DNA from: Cupriavidus basilensis
GTDB lineage: Bacteria > Pseudomonadota > Gammaproteobacteria > Burkholderiales > Burkholderiaceae
NCBI RefSeq assembly: GCF_000832305.1
Contig: NZ_CP010536.1
Coordinates: forward strand, 4,030,001-4,094,000
Length of the DNA stretch: 64,000 nucleotides
Direction: 5' to 3'
Under the pieces are notes generated by a model, which was not told the origin of the DNA, made no database searches, and saw only the letters and a program-made list of their open reading frames with translations. Within the stretch, counting starts at the first letter, position 1. Every line of letters starts with the position of its first letter. A program made the position numbers and the translations under genes. Positions 8,725 to 21,703 of the stretch are shown piece by piece.

Positions 8725-10083
8725 TCAAGCCGGTAGCGCATTGAAATCCTCTGCCAGGGTTGCGTTGCTGTTCTTCACGACAAAGATCGACTGCAGTTGC
8801 GAGAAGGCTGGCAGCGTCAGTCGCCGCTCCTTGAGGCAAAACGGCAGCACCCAAAGGCGCATCCCACTGGCCTTCGGAAAATCAAATACAGGCAGGGCGT
8901 TGGTAAATGCATCCGTTTTTGGGTAGATCAAAACAACATCCCCAGTGCCGTCCAGATAACTCAGTCCATAGGCTTGCAGCTGATAAAAATCGCTCTGGGA
9001 CAAGCCGTATTTGTCCGTTCCATTCGCCTTCAAGCCATCAAGTAGCTTCCACTTAGTGTCGAGCACCAGTAAATCACGATCTGAGTTTCGAATCAGCAAG
9101 TCCGGCTTCAACCGAAACCAATTCTGTTCGCGGTGGCGAACCAGGTGGTGACTGCGTGCCTGGGTCTTCAAAATGAGAGGTGGAGCCAGCTGCCGCACAA
9201 GATGCTTGGCCACGTACGCCTCAAAGACGGCTTCCATCGGAAACAACAATGATGGAGCGGTGTGGCGCCCCGAGCCGGTCAGCGGTGATTCCTCGTTCAA
9301 GATGAGGCGCGCCCAAGCAAGGGCATCGACGTAGTAGCCCATGCCTCTGTCCAGTCTCACCTGCTGGAAATCGATCCGTGTTTGCGTGGAAGGCGGAACG
9401 TCCGCAAAGACGAAGTCCAGCTCTCGGGCCAGTTGCTGGTTGGCCTGCGTTCCGGTCAGAAGCAACACACGACGTAACGCCGCGTGTAGCAGTCGGTTTT
9501 CTGGTCGGTCCGTCGAAAATTCATCGTGCTCGGTGAAAAAGCGATCTGCCCGGAACAGGTTCTGCCGCAAGTGTGGCGACATCAGGAGCTTGCCGCGCAA
9601 GGCAAACAAGTTGCCCTGACGCTGACGATAATCGCTCCGAAGCCCACGCTTGACGATGTGCTCGACAGCGCGCAGAAACTCGCTGATGAAAACTTCAAGT
9701 AGGGGCATCCGCGCCGCAGAGAGTTGGGCGCTGTTGGTAAGGACATGCCGAAAGCCATGCAGACAGCAAAGCATTTCAATCAACAACTGACGCGCCTCGA
9801 CGGCGCCACCATCGATGGCCTTGCCAACCTTGGGCAGCACCTCTATCTGATATCCATCCGGTGCCCGAATGACTCCGACAAAGCTGGTCACCTGTATGAC
9901 ACGACGCCCACGGCGTTGGGTCCATCGCAGCCAGGCGACATCGTCTGAGTCCGCAGCTCGCAGGCATTGTTCCTCGAGCCAGCCAAATACGTTGGCCGGG
10001 ACCATGTGCACGCCATCGATATCCGAGAGGTCCGCCCCAGATTCCGCCAGCGCGTCAAACTCGTAAATCGTCAAGCCTTTCAT
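8725..10083 (-). CDS. mcrC: McrC-like subunit of a McrBC modification-dependent restriction system
   Basis: 452 residues of the McrC family: an N-terminal DNA/McrB-contacting half and a C-terminal PD-(D/E)XK nuclease region visible as FRLKPDLLIRNSDRDLLVLDTKWKLLD (Asp, then Asp-Thr-Lys), followed by DFYQLQAYGLSYLDG. McrC supplies the nuclease and stimulates the GTPase of McrB; together they cut DNA carrying modified cytosines. The start codon overlaps the mcrB stop by one base (TGATG), which implies coupled translation and a fixed ratio of the two subunits. Confidence 0.92.
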   Translation of the reverse strand: MKGLTIYEFDALAESGADLSDIDGVHMVPANVFGWLEEQCLRAADSDDVAWLRWTQRRGRRVIQVTSFVGVIRAPDGYQIEVLPKVGKAIDGGAVEARQLLIEMLCCLHGFRHVLTNSAQLSAARMPLLEVFISEFLRAVEHIVKRGLRSDYRQRQGNLFALRGKLLMSPHLRQNLFRADRFFTEHDEFSTDRPENRLLHAALRRVLLLTGTQANQQLARELDFVFADVPPSTQTRIDFQQVRLDRGMGYYVDALAWARLILNEESPLTGSGRHTAPSLLFPMEAVFEAYVAKHLVRQLAPPLILKTQARSHHLVRHREQNWFRLKPDLLIRNSDRDLLVLDTKWKLLDGLKANGTDKYGLSQSDFYQLQAYGLSYLDGTGDVVLIYPKTDAFTNALPVFDFPKASGMRLWVLPFCLKERRLTLPAFSQLQSIFVVKNSNATLAEDFNALPA

Positions 10084-12467
10084 CAGGCTGGCAGCGTCTG
10101 GTAGATGCCAATGTAGGCATCCGGGTTGGTGAACGACGCATCCTGAACAACGTAACGCTGCATGGTGGCATAGGTGTCCAAGCCGTGATCGCTGCCGAAC
10201 AAGCGCGCCAGATCCTCTTCATGATCCTGGCTCTCAATCACAAACCGAGCCGCCTCGGGCTTCTGGTTGTCTGCCAACACAAGACGGATTTTTTGCCAGT
10301 CTTCGAAAAAGTACTCCTCGAGCAAGGGGACAATGCGGTTACTGAAGACCAGTGACAACGCCACCAGTCTTTCATCGCCATCTGGTACCTGTGCAAGCGC
10401 TGTGAAGTAAGCATGGCCGATGCAGTGGTCGCGATCGTAGAGTGCCTCGACGCGCTGATTGATGACGGACAGCATTTGCGGAATGTCGATCATTTGCTCA
10501 CCCACCGTCACCCGAAGGCCAAACAGTGGCGCCCCCGCCTCATCTCGCGCATCTGGCAGAACAGGCACAAAGTCGAACCTACGACGCAGCGCCGTATCAA
10601 GCAGGGCCAGCGACCGATCCGCTGTGTTCATCGTGCCGATGATGTCAAGGTTGGTTGGTACCGAGAATGGTTCGCCCGAGTACGGCAACGTGACCGAGAT
10701 TGCGTTTTCTGCCCCCTCCCGCTTGTCGGGTTCGATCAAAGTGATCAGTTCGCCGAAGATTTTGCTGATGTTGCCCCGATTGATCTCGTCGATGACCATG
10801 GCAAATCGCTGCTCCGGTGCGAGACGCGCCTTGCGGCAGAGATCCTTGAACGCGCCTGGGCGTATTTCGTACTTGATCGCACCAGAATCAGTATCGTCAT
10901 CCAGCACCGGACGCAGGCCTTCCACGAACTCCTCATAGCCATACGATTGGTGGAACGTGACAAAGCTGTAGTGACGAAGGATTCCCGAAGACTGGGTGCC
11001 AGCTTGGTACTCCTTGACCAACGCAACGAGGTCGGCGCAGGCTTCTTCCCATTCACCGGCTAGTTGCCAAACAGACTCCTCACTCTTGTCGAATACCTGC
11101 GGGCTAAAGCGCAGCTTCTGTTTGACGGTCGCGGATTCGTCAACCGTGCGTTCCTGCAGCGTCGTCCAGATCGTCTGTCGCAAGTTGTCCTTGCGACCTT
11201 TGGTAATGGCAATGGCATCGATGAAGGGGTGCGCCAACAGCTGGCTGACATTCGCCTTGCCGCCCAGATCTACCAGGGCCAGGACAGCACCTTCCCACCA
11301 CTTCAGCGGGGCAATCCTTTCAGCGACAAACTGGCCACGCCATTCCTCAGCAGACACCGAGGTCATTGCCTGCTCATAGTCCCGCCGCAGCAACTTGGAT
11401 ACTTCGTAAGTCTTGCCTGTCCCGGGCGGCCCATAGTAAATGCGATTGAAGGCTTGTATGACGGTTGCATCTATCGGCGACTCCTCGTCATCGGATTCCT
11501 CGTCGGACTCCGTGGGGTCATCCCGAAGTTGGTCAGGCCACAGAGCAGGGCGTTCGGTTTCCAATACCAACCAGTCGTCCAGGGCTTCGCGTTCGGCGAC
11601 CAAGGCGGCTTCAATTTTCGCCACCAAATCATCAGTCAGTGGTTCCCGATTCAACTTGGGTACCGCACCGACTTCGCGTGTCCAGGAAATCTTTCGGGTG
11701 CGAGTGCCACGGATCACACCGAGCACGCCGATCGCACGCTCACTGCCAGGGTTCTTGCGGCCAAAGCGAACCTGAATCCCTTTGCCCATGTGCCACCAAT
11801 CCAGCCCGGCCGCGTGAACGGCTCTGGCCAGCCTGCAAAAGGTGGCTTTGTCCTGCGCTGTCCAAGAGGCCCGGAAGGTTTTGAAGGCGGGCTTGCCATC
11901 GAAGTGCTTGAGCAGATCTTCGTCGCTCAGCTTTTCCGCCAAATCCAGCTTGGTCACCACCTCGTCATAACGGACGCGGAATTTGCGAATTGCCTCTACG
12001 CTCCAATCGACCAATTCAGCCAGCGATGATTTGCCGAGCCCGTCCAAGGTCGGAAGCATGGCGACGATGGGAGAAGCGTTGTCATAGCGGCCCCGCAGCG
12101 CAAGGTAATCACGACGCGCGGGGGCGCCATCATCAAGCCCGACCGTATCGATCTTGACCACAAAGCCATCGTCAGCCCCAATCCCAACGGTATAAGCCAG
12201 TTCCTTCGGTGAATCCGTTGCAGGATAGATGCGCGCCCAGTTGTACGGTAGGAAGGAATTCGCCTGACTGGTCGGGCGCTTGCGAACCTTTACCACACCC
12301 GTCGGGAACAACTTGGCCTTTACCTCGTTGGCCCACGCCTCGGTGACCTCGTAGGCCTTCTTCAATTCCTCGTAGGCGCGGTTCTGCTCGGGGTTGGATT
12401 CGTCGCGCTTTTGCCCCTTCCACTTGTTCAGCAGCTTGAAGTGGTCACTGGTGAAATAGTCCGCCAT
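10083..12467 (-). CDS. mcrB: McrB-like GTPase subunit of a McrBC restriction system
   Basis: 794 residues. Residues 1-330 form a specificity region unlike a generic AAA+ protein and end in an acidic linker (SDEESDDEES). The AAA+ motor follows: Walker A GPPGTGKT (345-352), Walker B VIDEINRGN (557-565), the McrB GTP-specificity motif MNTADRS (613-619) and the RRRF arginine-finger region near 628. McrB forms hexamers that recognise modified cytosine in DNA and translocate using GTP. The N-terminal recogniser is not an obvious copy of E. coli McrB, so the modification it reads is uncertain. It starts 6 bases after the end of the metallopeptidase gene and is coupled to mcrC. Confidence 0.92.
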   Translation of the reverse strand: MADYFTSDHFKLLNKWKGQKRDESNPEQNRAYEELKKAYEVTEAWANEVKAKLFPTGVVKVRKRPTSQANSFLPYNWARIYPATDSPKELAYTVGIGADDGFVVKIDTVGLDDGAPARRDYLALRGRYDNASPIVAMLPTLDGLGKSSLAELVDWSVEAIRKFRVRYDEVVTKLDLAEKLSDEDLLKHFDGKPAFKTFRASWTAQDKATFCRLARAVHAAGLDWWHMGKGIQVRFGRKNPGSERAIGVLGVIRGTRTRKISWTREVGAVPKLNREPLTDDLVAKIEAALVAEREALDDWLVLETERPALWPDQLRDDPTESDEESDDEESPIDATVIQAFNRIYYGPPGTGKTYEVSKLLRRDYEQAMTSVSAEEWRGQFVAERIAPLKWWEGAVLALVDLGGKANVSQLLAHPFIDAIAITKGRKDNLRQTIWTTLQERTVDESATVKQKLRFSPQVFDKSEESVWQLAGEWEEACADLVALVKEYQAGTQSSGILRHYSFVTFHQSYGYEEFVEGLRPVLDDDTDSGAIKYEIRPGAFKDLCRKARLAPEQRFAMVIDEINRGNISKIFGELITLIEPDKREGAENAISVTLPYSGEPFSVPTNLDIIGTMNTADRSLALLDTALRRRFDFVPVLPDARDEAGAPLFGLRVTVGEQMIDIPQMLSVINQRVEALYDRDHCIGHAYFTALAQVPDGDERLVALSLVFSNRIVPLLEEYFFEDWQKIRLVLADNQKPEAARFVIESQDHEEDLARLFGSDHGLDTYATMQRYVVQDASFTNPDAYIGIYQTLPA

Positions 12468-12473
12468 GTTTTT

Positions 12474-13226
12474 CTATATCCCCTCAACATCAATTCCGTG
12501 TTCGGCCAGCCAGGCCCTTCGCTGCGCATAGTCGGGCATTGCGCGCTCAACGCGCAGCCAGAAGGCAGGGGTGTGGTGTGGCTCGTGCAGGTGGGCAATC
12601 TCGTGCACCACCACATATTCCGCGATACGGGCTGGCAGCAAGATGGCTTTCCAATGGAAGTACAGCCAGTCGCCCTTGCCGCAAGAACCCCAGCGATATC
12701 CGAGGTCCTGCACCTTCACGCCAGCCGGAGCCACCTCCATGCGTGACTGGTAGTCGGCCACGCGGCCCGACAGCCAAACACGGGCCCTTTCGCTATACCA
12801 GCGGATGAAGTGCTCCCGTGCGCCGGCCTGCGCATCGCGGCGCAGCGTAAAGCGGCCAGTCACCAGCTTCAAGGGCGCGTCTTGGTCATCGACCAACTTC
12901 AGTCGATGGCTGCGCCCCAGGTACAGAAAGCCCTCACCACCGACGAACTCTTTACGCGGCACCTTGCGTTGCAACCGGTCCTTCTCGGCCAGCTTGGTAT
13001 AGATCCAGAAGCGCTTCTCGCTGACAAAGCCACGGAGTTGGTCGATGCCAACTTCAGGCGGCGCGCTCAGAATCAGCTCCCCCGTTCGCTCCACCGTGAT
13101 TTGCATCGTCCGGCGCCTGGCACTGCGCCGTATCGTGAATTGCAAGTCGTCCACCTGGATGCAAGCCTCTGCCTCAACAGAGGGGCTGTCCGTTTGATGG
13201 TCGGTAGATTTAAAGGGCGCCAGCAT
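12474..13226 (-). CDS. YgjP-like metallopeptidase associated with the type I restriction operon
   Basis: 250 residues with the YgjP/DUF45 signature: RRSARRRTMQITVERTGELILSAP near the N-terminus, YRWGSC in the centre and VVHEIAHLHEPHHTPAFW at the C-terminus, holding the zinc ligands and catalytic Glu. Genes of this family commonly follow hsdR in type I operons. A role in turning over restriction subunits has been suggested by that association but cannot be shown here. It starts 4 bases after the hsdR stop and ends 6 bases before mcrB, so it links the type I and McrBC halves of the operon. Confidence 0.88.
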   Translation of the reverse strand: MLAPFKSTDHQTDSPSVEAEACIQVDDLQFTIRRSARRRTMQITVERTGELILSAPPEVGIDQLRGFVSEKRFWIYTKLAEKDRLQRKVPRKEFVGGEGFLYLGRSHRLKLVDDQDAPLKLVTGRFTLRRDAQAGAREHFIRWYSERARVWLSGRVADYQSRMEVAPAGVKVQDLGYRWGSCGKGDWLYFHWKAILLPARIAEYVVVHEIAHLHEPHHTPAFWLRVERAMPDYAQRRAWLAEHGIDVEGI

Positions 13227-13230
13227 TGCT

Positions 13231-16200
13231 TTACACCTGCACCAACTTGTCGTGACTCGCGCGCGCCTGTTCCATCAATTTGTCAGCAAGCACGCCCGCC
13301 TTGTCGGCATCCACCAAGGGCGGCCGTAGGCGCATCAAATGCTCGAACAGTTGCGTGTTCAGGTCTTCCTGTGCCGCGCGTTTGTGGGGGCTCCAGATAT
13401 CGCGGTTGCCTTGCAGCTCCTGCACCAGCAGGTCCACCAGCTCCACGGTCACATCCTTCAGACGCAACAACTCGGCTGCTGTGGGCGTCTGGCCAGCACA
13501 AACCACATCCAGAACGGTGCGTAGGAACGGCGCGCAATGCTCGGGCAAGTCGCTCGGCGCATCGGCACTCCCCGCCGTGCCCGTGCGCAATTCGTCGATG
13601 ATCTTCTGCAGTTGCGAGATCACCTCGTTCCACTTTTCACCCAGCGTTTTGAGAATGTCGTTCAAGTGCTCCGAGAGCTTGCGATAAAGCACGGGGTCTT
13701 CGTCCGTGTGCTTGCGAATGTGCGAGCGAATCGCGTGCTCCATCTCGGAAGCCTTGGCACGGTCGTTCGCGGCACGCGCAAGGTGTGTATCGAACTCGGC
13801 ATCGGTCAGCTGAATCGGCGGGATCTTGGGGTCGATGCCCAGCGAGATCACATGGTCGTCGATCAGCTTGCGTACCTTCGCGCCGACATCCTTGCCCAGT
13901 ACCGGCGTGTCCTTGTAGCGGTTGCGGGCACGGGCGTAGATGTAGGCCAGGCGCTTGGCGTCGCCGGAATAGGGCAACCCTTCCGGTCGCGGCAGTACCG
14001 TGTCCAGTGACCCCAAGAAAGCCTTGAGCTTGACGGCGAACTCGGCGCGCAACTTCTCGCTGCCCAATGCCTCGACGCAGGCTTCGGTGTCGTCCAGCGA
14101 CTCGATTCCCCGCTGGCGGAACAGATCCACCACGCGCAAATGGCGGTCGCGCAGCACCGGCACCTCGTCCTTCAGGCTGGCCAGTGCGCCTTCCACATCC
14201 TCATCGGCGTAGGCCGCCAGCGCCTCCTTCAAATGCTGGGCCACGCCGTAGTAGTCCACCACGATGCCGCAGCGCTTGCCAAAGCCGGTGCGGTTGACGC
14301 GGGCGATCGCCTGCAGCAACTCCGCCTCGCGGATCGGGCGGTCGAGGTACATCACGCCTTCGATCGGTGCATCGAAACCGGTGAGAAGCATCGACTTCAC
14401 GACCAGGAAAGCCAGCGGGTCGGTCTTCTCCGGCTTGGCATTGAACAGCGGCTTCTTGAAGCGCTTGATCAGCTGTTCGTGCGCCGCGCCGTCGGTCCAT
14501 TGCTTCCACCCCGGGTCGTCGTTGTTGCTACCCGAAATGATTGGCGCAAATTCAATGCGCGCCAGGGTGTCGCGGTATCGCCAGGCCTGCACCACCGCCT
14601 GCGCGCTCACAGGACGCTGACACAGCGCTTCGTCATCCAGCACCTTGTCTTCAGGGGAAAGCGCCAGGGCCTCGGCCAGCAACTCATCGCGGGCTGACCG
14701 TAATGCCGCGAAATAGCGAATCGCCGCCAAGCGGCTGTAGGCCACCACCTGCGCCTTGTAGCCATTGGGCAATATGTTGGCCACGTAATGGCGAAGGATG
14801 TCGCGGGCCTTGTCTGCGATCAGTGCCGGGGCATCAAAGATGTGGCCTTTGGTGGCGTACTTTTTCTTGATCGCCTCAAGCTCCTCCGGAGAGTGCTGGC
14901 GGAACAGATCCTCGAACAGCTCGTCCAGGCTGGCGCCGTCCTTGATCGCCCCATTGGCCGTGCGGCCCTCGTAGAGAACCGGTACCGTTGCACCGTCCGC
15001 CTCGGCTTCCTTGATTGTGTAGCGGTCAATGAACTCGCCAAAAATCTCATGGGTGCGCTTCTTGTCACCCATGATGATTGGCGTGCCGGTAAAGCCGATG
15101 CGCGCGCAGTTGGGCAGGCCCGCCAACAGGTTGGCGTGCAGGTCACCCGCCTGAGTGCGGTGCGCCTCGTCCACCAGCACGAGGATGCTGTCGTCCTCGT
15201 TCAGTACCTCAAACTTTTCGTCGGCTTTGTAGCTGGCCTTGGGCTCTTTCACGCCCAGGTCTTCCACCTTGGGCAGATCATCCGAAGTCAGCGGCGCATC
15301 GCCCGCACTATCCGGGTCGCGGTATTTCTGGATCGTGGCAAAGATCAGCCCCGGGCCCTTGCGCCGCGCAATCGCCTTCACGCCGTTGGTGCTCTCGGCC
15401 ACGTCCACCACTTCGCCGGTCAGCGTGGCGGTCACGGACAACTGGCCCTGCAGGTCCTTGCGGTCGGTGACGACGATGACCTTGAAGCGCCTTAAGTCAG
15501 CATCCGCGCGCATCTTGCGCACCAGGAACACCATGGTCAGGCTTTTGCCCGAGCCCTGGGTGTGCCAGATGATGCCGCCGCGCTTATCGTGTTCGCCGTT
15601 CTGCAGCCGCGTCTGGCCGGTCTTGAGACGGCAAATAGCCCGATTCACCGCCCGGTACTGCTGGTAGCGGCACACCGTCTTAATCGTCTGGCCACCTGTC
15701 TGCATGAACAACATGAAGTTCTTCACCACATCCAGCAAATGCGAGGGTGTGAGCAGGCCGGCGATCAAGCGCTCCTGCTCGGAGAGGGCGGGCTTGCCGA
15801 GCGCCTGCGCCACCTCGATCTCGCTGCCCGCGCCATCCGGTCCGACCACCGTTTTCCACTGGGCGTAGTGCTCAAAGGCCGCGCCGACACATCCCACGCG
15901 CGCCTCGTCGAAGCTCGTGGCCACCAGCAACTGGTTGGTGGCAAACAGCGCCTCGTTGCCCTCGTTATCGTCCACCTCGAAGGCGGCCTTGCGCTGGTTG
16001 CCGTAGCGCCGCAGTTGGTCAACGGCCTCGGCCAGTGGCTCAGGGACGGACGGGCTCTTGCACTCCACCACCACCAGCGGGATGCCATTCACCAGCAGCA
16101 CCAGATCGGGCACGATGAAGGCCTTTCCGCTGTTGAAGCCCGGCGGGCAATCGACGCGGTACTGGTTAGCCACGGTAAAGCGGTTGTTGGTTGGGGTCTC

Positions 16201-16563
16201 CCAGTCGATGTAGCGAATTGTCTGGCCCCGCCCGCCGTCCCAGCCGGGCAGACCCTCCACCGTCAAGCCTCGGATCAATAAGGTGGTGGCCTTGTCGTTA
16301 GCCTCCATCAGCTTGTGCGTACCCAGACGGGTAATGGCCGCCACCGCTTCGGCCAGCCGCGCATCGTCCAGCCAGGGCGCACCGTTCGCGCCGGGGTTCA
16401 GCGCGCGCAGTTGCTTGCGCAGCAGCCCCTCCTGAATCACCTCGGCAAAACTGGCTCGCCCCGTCACTGCCGGGTCGTCGAGACTGCCTGCGTTATAGGC
16501 CCAACCGAGGGCCTGCAGCTGGGCTACGAACGGTTTTTCGACGTCATCGAGTTCCCAGCCCAT
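13231..16563 (-). CDS. hsdR: Type I restriction endonuclease, R (motor/nuclease) subunit
   Basis: 1110 residues. The nuclease site is at Asp153 and Glu167-x-Lys169 (VPDLVLL...VVVECKS). The SF2 motor follows with Walker A TQGSGKS (335-341), DEAH (465-468) and FTGTP. The C-terminal third is helical and should contact the HsdM2S core. HsdR translocates DNA with ATP and cuts far from the recognition site. All catalytic residues I could check are intact. The gene starts with an ATG that shares one base with the hsdS stop (TGATG). Confidence 0.96.
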   Translation of the reverse strand: MGWELDDVEKPFVAQLQALGWAYNAGSLDDPAVTGRASFAEVIQEGLLRKQLRALNPGANGAPWLDDARLAEAVAAITRLGTHKLMEANDKATTLLIRGLTVEGLPGWDGGRGQTIRYIDWETPTNNRFTVANQYRVDCPPGFNSGKAFIVPDLVLLVNGIPLVVVECKSPSVPEPLAEAVDQLRRYGNQRKAAFEVDDNEGNEALFATNQLLVATSFDEARVGCVGAAFEHYAQWKTVVGPDGAGSEIEVAQALGKPALSEQERLIAGLLTPSHLLDVVKNFMLFMQTGGQTIKTVCRYQQYRAVNRAICRLKTGQTRLQNGEHDKRGGIIWHTQGSGKSLTMVFLVRKMRADADLRRFKVIVVTDRKDLQGQLSVTATLTGEVVDVAESTNGVKAIARRKGPGLIFATIQKYRDPDSAGDAPLTSDDLPKVEDLGVKEPKASYKADEKFEVLNEDDSILVLVDEAHRTQAGDLHANLLAGLPNCARIGFTGTPIIMGDKKRTHEIFGEFIDRYTIKEAEADGATVPVLYEGRTANGAIKDGASLDELFEDLFRQHSPEELEAIKKKYATKGHIFDAPALIADKARDILRHYVANILPNGYKAQVVAYSRLAAIRYFAALRSARDELLAEALALSPEDKVLDDEALCQRPVSAQAVVQAWRYRDTLARIEFAPIISGSNNDDPGWKQWTDGAAHEQLIKRFKKPLFNAKPEKTDPLAFLVVKSMLLTGFDAPIEGVMYLDRPIREAELLQAIARVNRTGFGKRCGIVVDYYGVAQHLKEALAAYADEDVEGALASLKDEVPVLRDRHLRVVDLFRQRGIESLDDTEACVEALGSEKLRAEFAVKLKAFLGSLDTVLPRPEGLPYSGDAKRLAYIYARARNRYKDTPVLGKDVGAKVRKLIDDHVISLGIDPKIPPIQLTDAEFDTHLARAANDRAKASEMEHAIRSHIRKHTDEDPVLYRKLSEHLNDILKTLGEKWNEVISQLQKIIDELRTGTAGSADAPSDLPEHCAPFLRTVLDVVCAGQTPTAAELLRLKDVTVELVDLLVQELQGNRDIWSPHKRAAQEDLNTQLFEHLMRLRPPLVDADKAGVLADKLMEQARASHDKLVQV

Positions 16564-17877
16564 CAGGCGCTCCTTTGTTGTTGTGCGGCTTCAGCCAGCA
16601 ATGGTGTCACGCGGACGCGGCTGGTGAGGAGGTCGTCCATCAGGCCAGCCTTGAGATCGCGTAAAGCCGCCACTTTTTCTAACTCAGTATTCAATCGAGC
16701 ATCACCCGCAGCCAATAGCGCGAGGATCTGGTTCTGCTCAGTTTTTCCTGGTACCGCCACCGCTAGGTTACTTACGATCTTGCTGCTGATCTTGACCATG
16801 CTTCCAGATGTCCCAACTGCATGCGCCTGAACTTGTCGACGCACCGTTGATGCCTGCAGGACAAACTGCAAGAACTCAGCGCTCGTTTCGGATGATGGCC
16901 GCAAACGCATCATCAGATCAGGATAGGTGCAGGGTGTTCCAACGTCCCGATACACGCCGACCATGCCCACGAGGTCGCGCGTATTTGCACGGCTCATGAG
17001 TAGGTCCCCATCGGATAGCAGCGCATTTGAAAGCCGTTTGTCACCGCGTGGCGCTGGTTTTAGTTGAAGAGGCTGGAAGCCTTGCAATGTTAAACATCCA
17101 AGTCCCAGCATTTGGATGCCCGTCCATTCACCAGCTTCCTGCGGGGAATACCCGTTTTTCGGTTTACCGTCGAGCCAGGAATCGAGAGTTCCGCTGATCC
17201 AATCATTCGGAATCCATCCAATCGGCGACAGCTTGTAAAGGTGTGCAGCCTCAGCCTGATGCGGGCGGATTTCGCCGTTGGCGTCTATGCCGCGCGTAAG
17301 CAAGTCATACAGTAAGCCTTGTCTGACAATCTTGAGTTTAGCGATGATCGCATCGGATTCTTGAATAACGGTGTCGAGAATCGACAGAGCATCAGCGATG
17401 TACTGCTGCTCAAGATCACTCCTTGGTATTGAAATGCGAACAGCATCGACAAATTTGCTGTTCAAACCTGGCTGTGCGGAACCAGTGATCATCCGCGCAA
17501 TTGAACACTGTGTGTCGCGATGCAGCAGGTAGTAGTAGAGAAGGCGCTGATTAATGGCACCATTTGTTGATCTTAAGATGAACAGGTGTTCGTTTATTGC
17601 AGCCTCTTCAAACGCACCTTCATAGAAGCCGACCTTGCCAGTTTGAGCGCCGTCTTTGTTGATTAGGACGTCCCCCATTTGGAGGTGTCCCTTTGTCATA
17701 AGTGCGAAAAATTTGCGTGGGATTCGTTTGAGAACATCGAATGTCACCCCACCATCAATAAGGATGTTTTCTCCTCCAAGGCTGGGGATGCCCGCAGTAT
17801 CTTCGCGTACCCCACCGGACGGCCTCGATCCAGATATCGGTGCGCCAACTAGCTCACGCAAACTGTGCTGACTCCAA

Positions 17878-17885
<8 letters not shown>
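16563..17885 (-). CDS. hsdS: Type I restriction-modification specificity subunit
   Basis: About 440 residues with two target-recognition halves separated by long helices ([40 protein letters not shown] and, at the C-terminus, [39 protein letters not shown]), the conserved repeats that set the spacing of the bipartite target. I place the start at the ATG at 17885 (Met-Cys-Asp-Trp), which overlaps the hsdM stop by 8 bases; the frame continues two codons to a TTG. The recognised sequence cannot be read from the protein. Codon use looks less GC-biased than in hsdM and hsdR, as expected for a frequently exchanged gene. Confidence 0.95.
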
Positions 17886-20382
<2,497 letters not shown>

Positions 20383-20587
20383 GTAGGAAATTCAATCAAG
20401 TTCGGTTGTTCTTTTTTGGCGCGGCGCATCAGTTAGCCTTGCTCGAGATTCTTTATGTGTCTGGCGAGCGATAACCCGGGGCCAACAGCGTTCTTCACGC
20501 CGGAAAGTGTTAGATGGTCTTTGAACCACAGGCGGTATTCGGGGCTACGCAGACTGCGGTCTGGTGAACAGAGCAGCCCAGCCGCAC

Positions 20588-21694
20588 TTATACCAAACGG
20601 AGTCTAGGCGGCCGCCTTGAGACAATCTCAGTGGGCGGGTCCCCTGAAACCACTGACAGCCGAGTAAGCTTGAAGGTCAGGGCATTGATCTCATCCACGC
20701 TAATGCAAAGACTCTTCGCGATTTCACCTCGCCCCACCCTGCGACTCTGCAGAAAGTCCAACACTTTTGTTAGCAATTGGGAGCTTTCTCGCTCCATCGG
20801 CTCTGGTTCGCTTGTGCGATAGCCGTTTTTGGCAATCTCAATGCACAGATTGCGATACGTCCACTCTGTTACTTGGCCTAAAGTGTTGTAGCGGTAAGCC
20901 AGCGCGGCCAGTGATACGCCCCAGTAGTGTTTAAGCTTCATCAGATACCTGATGGTGAATGCTGGCGGCTTGTTTGCAATCACGCTTTCCTTTGGCATAA
21001 GGAAGGCAGCGGCGAATGCATCTGCCTGACGCTCCATCTCAATGCCTTGGGCCTCGCCGTGTTGCATGCTGTAGACATCGCGTACCAAATGGCCTAGCTC
21101 GTGGGCCGCGTCAAAGCGACTGCGTTCGGCTGACTTCATCGTATTGAGGAAGACAAAGGGCTTGCTGCCATACCACGTGCAGAAAGCATCCACCTCACGC
21201 GCTTCTTCAGCCAAAGAGAAGACGCGAATGCCTTTGGACTCCAGGAGGTGAATCATGTTAGGAATGGGGGCGTTGCCGAGGTCCCACATTCTGCGCAACG
21301 TAGCGGCGGCCTCTTCGGGAGAGAGATCGCTGAGGTCAGGCAGATCGGCTTGCGGCAGGTTAAACCTTTCCTCAATCCATTCGTTGATATTGACGGCAAT
21401 GGCCCCTGCGCTGAGAGCACAATTTTTCATAGCCTCTGTCATCTTGGAGAGTGAGCGAAAACTGGCCGCATGCTCTCCGATGGTAGGCATCTTTTCTTCA
21501 ATGCAAAAAAATTGCTGAGGGAAGTTCAGCAATTTTGCCATTTTTGCCAGGGTTTCCGAGTCAGGAGCAGAGCTCCCGGTCTCGTAGTTTTGGATGCTAC
21601 GGCTGGTAACGCCGAGCTCCTTGGCCAATTGCGCCTTCGTGAGGCGCCTTCTAACCCGGGCAAATGTGATTTGCGAAGGGTTTATTTCTGACAT
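20588..21694 (-). CDS. XRE-type regulator fused to an ImmA/IrrE-like metallopeptidase
   Basis: 368 residues. Residues 10-60 form a Cro/CI helix-turn-helix (RRRLTKAQLAKELGVTSRSIQNYETG). The central part carries the zinc peptidase motif HELGH (198-202) and a downstream Glu in MERQADAFAAAFLMP (around 221). Fusions of this kind act as repressors inactivated by, or acting through, their peptidase; in mobile elements ImmA-type peptidases relieve repression after DNA damage. It begins 9 bases after the 234-residue gene, so both belong to one transcript with the operator at 22423-22436. Its position just upstream of hsdM makes it a candidate regulator of the restriction operon (inference). Confidence 0.88.
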   Translation of the reverse strand: MSEINPSQITFARVRRRLTKAQLAKELGVTSRSIQNYETGSSAPDSETLAKMAKLLNFPQQFFCIEEKMPTIGEHAASFRSLSKMTEAMKNCALSAGAIAVNINEWIEERFNLPQADLPDLSDLSPEEAAATLRRMWDLGNAPIPNMIHLLESKGIRVFSLAEEAREVDAFCTWYGSKPFVFLNTMKSAERSRFDAAHELGHLVRDVYSMQHGEAQGIEMERQADAFAAAFLMPKESVIANKPPAFTIRYLMKLKHYWGVSLAALAYRYNTLGQVTEWTYRNLCIEIAKNGYRTSEPEPMERESSQLLTKVLDFLQSRRVGRGEIAKSLCISVDEINALTFKLTRLSVVSGDPPTEIVSRRPPRLRLV

Positions 21695-21703
21695 GGTGAC
21701 TGA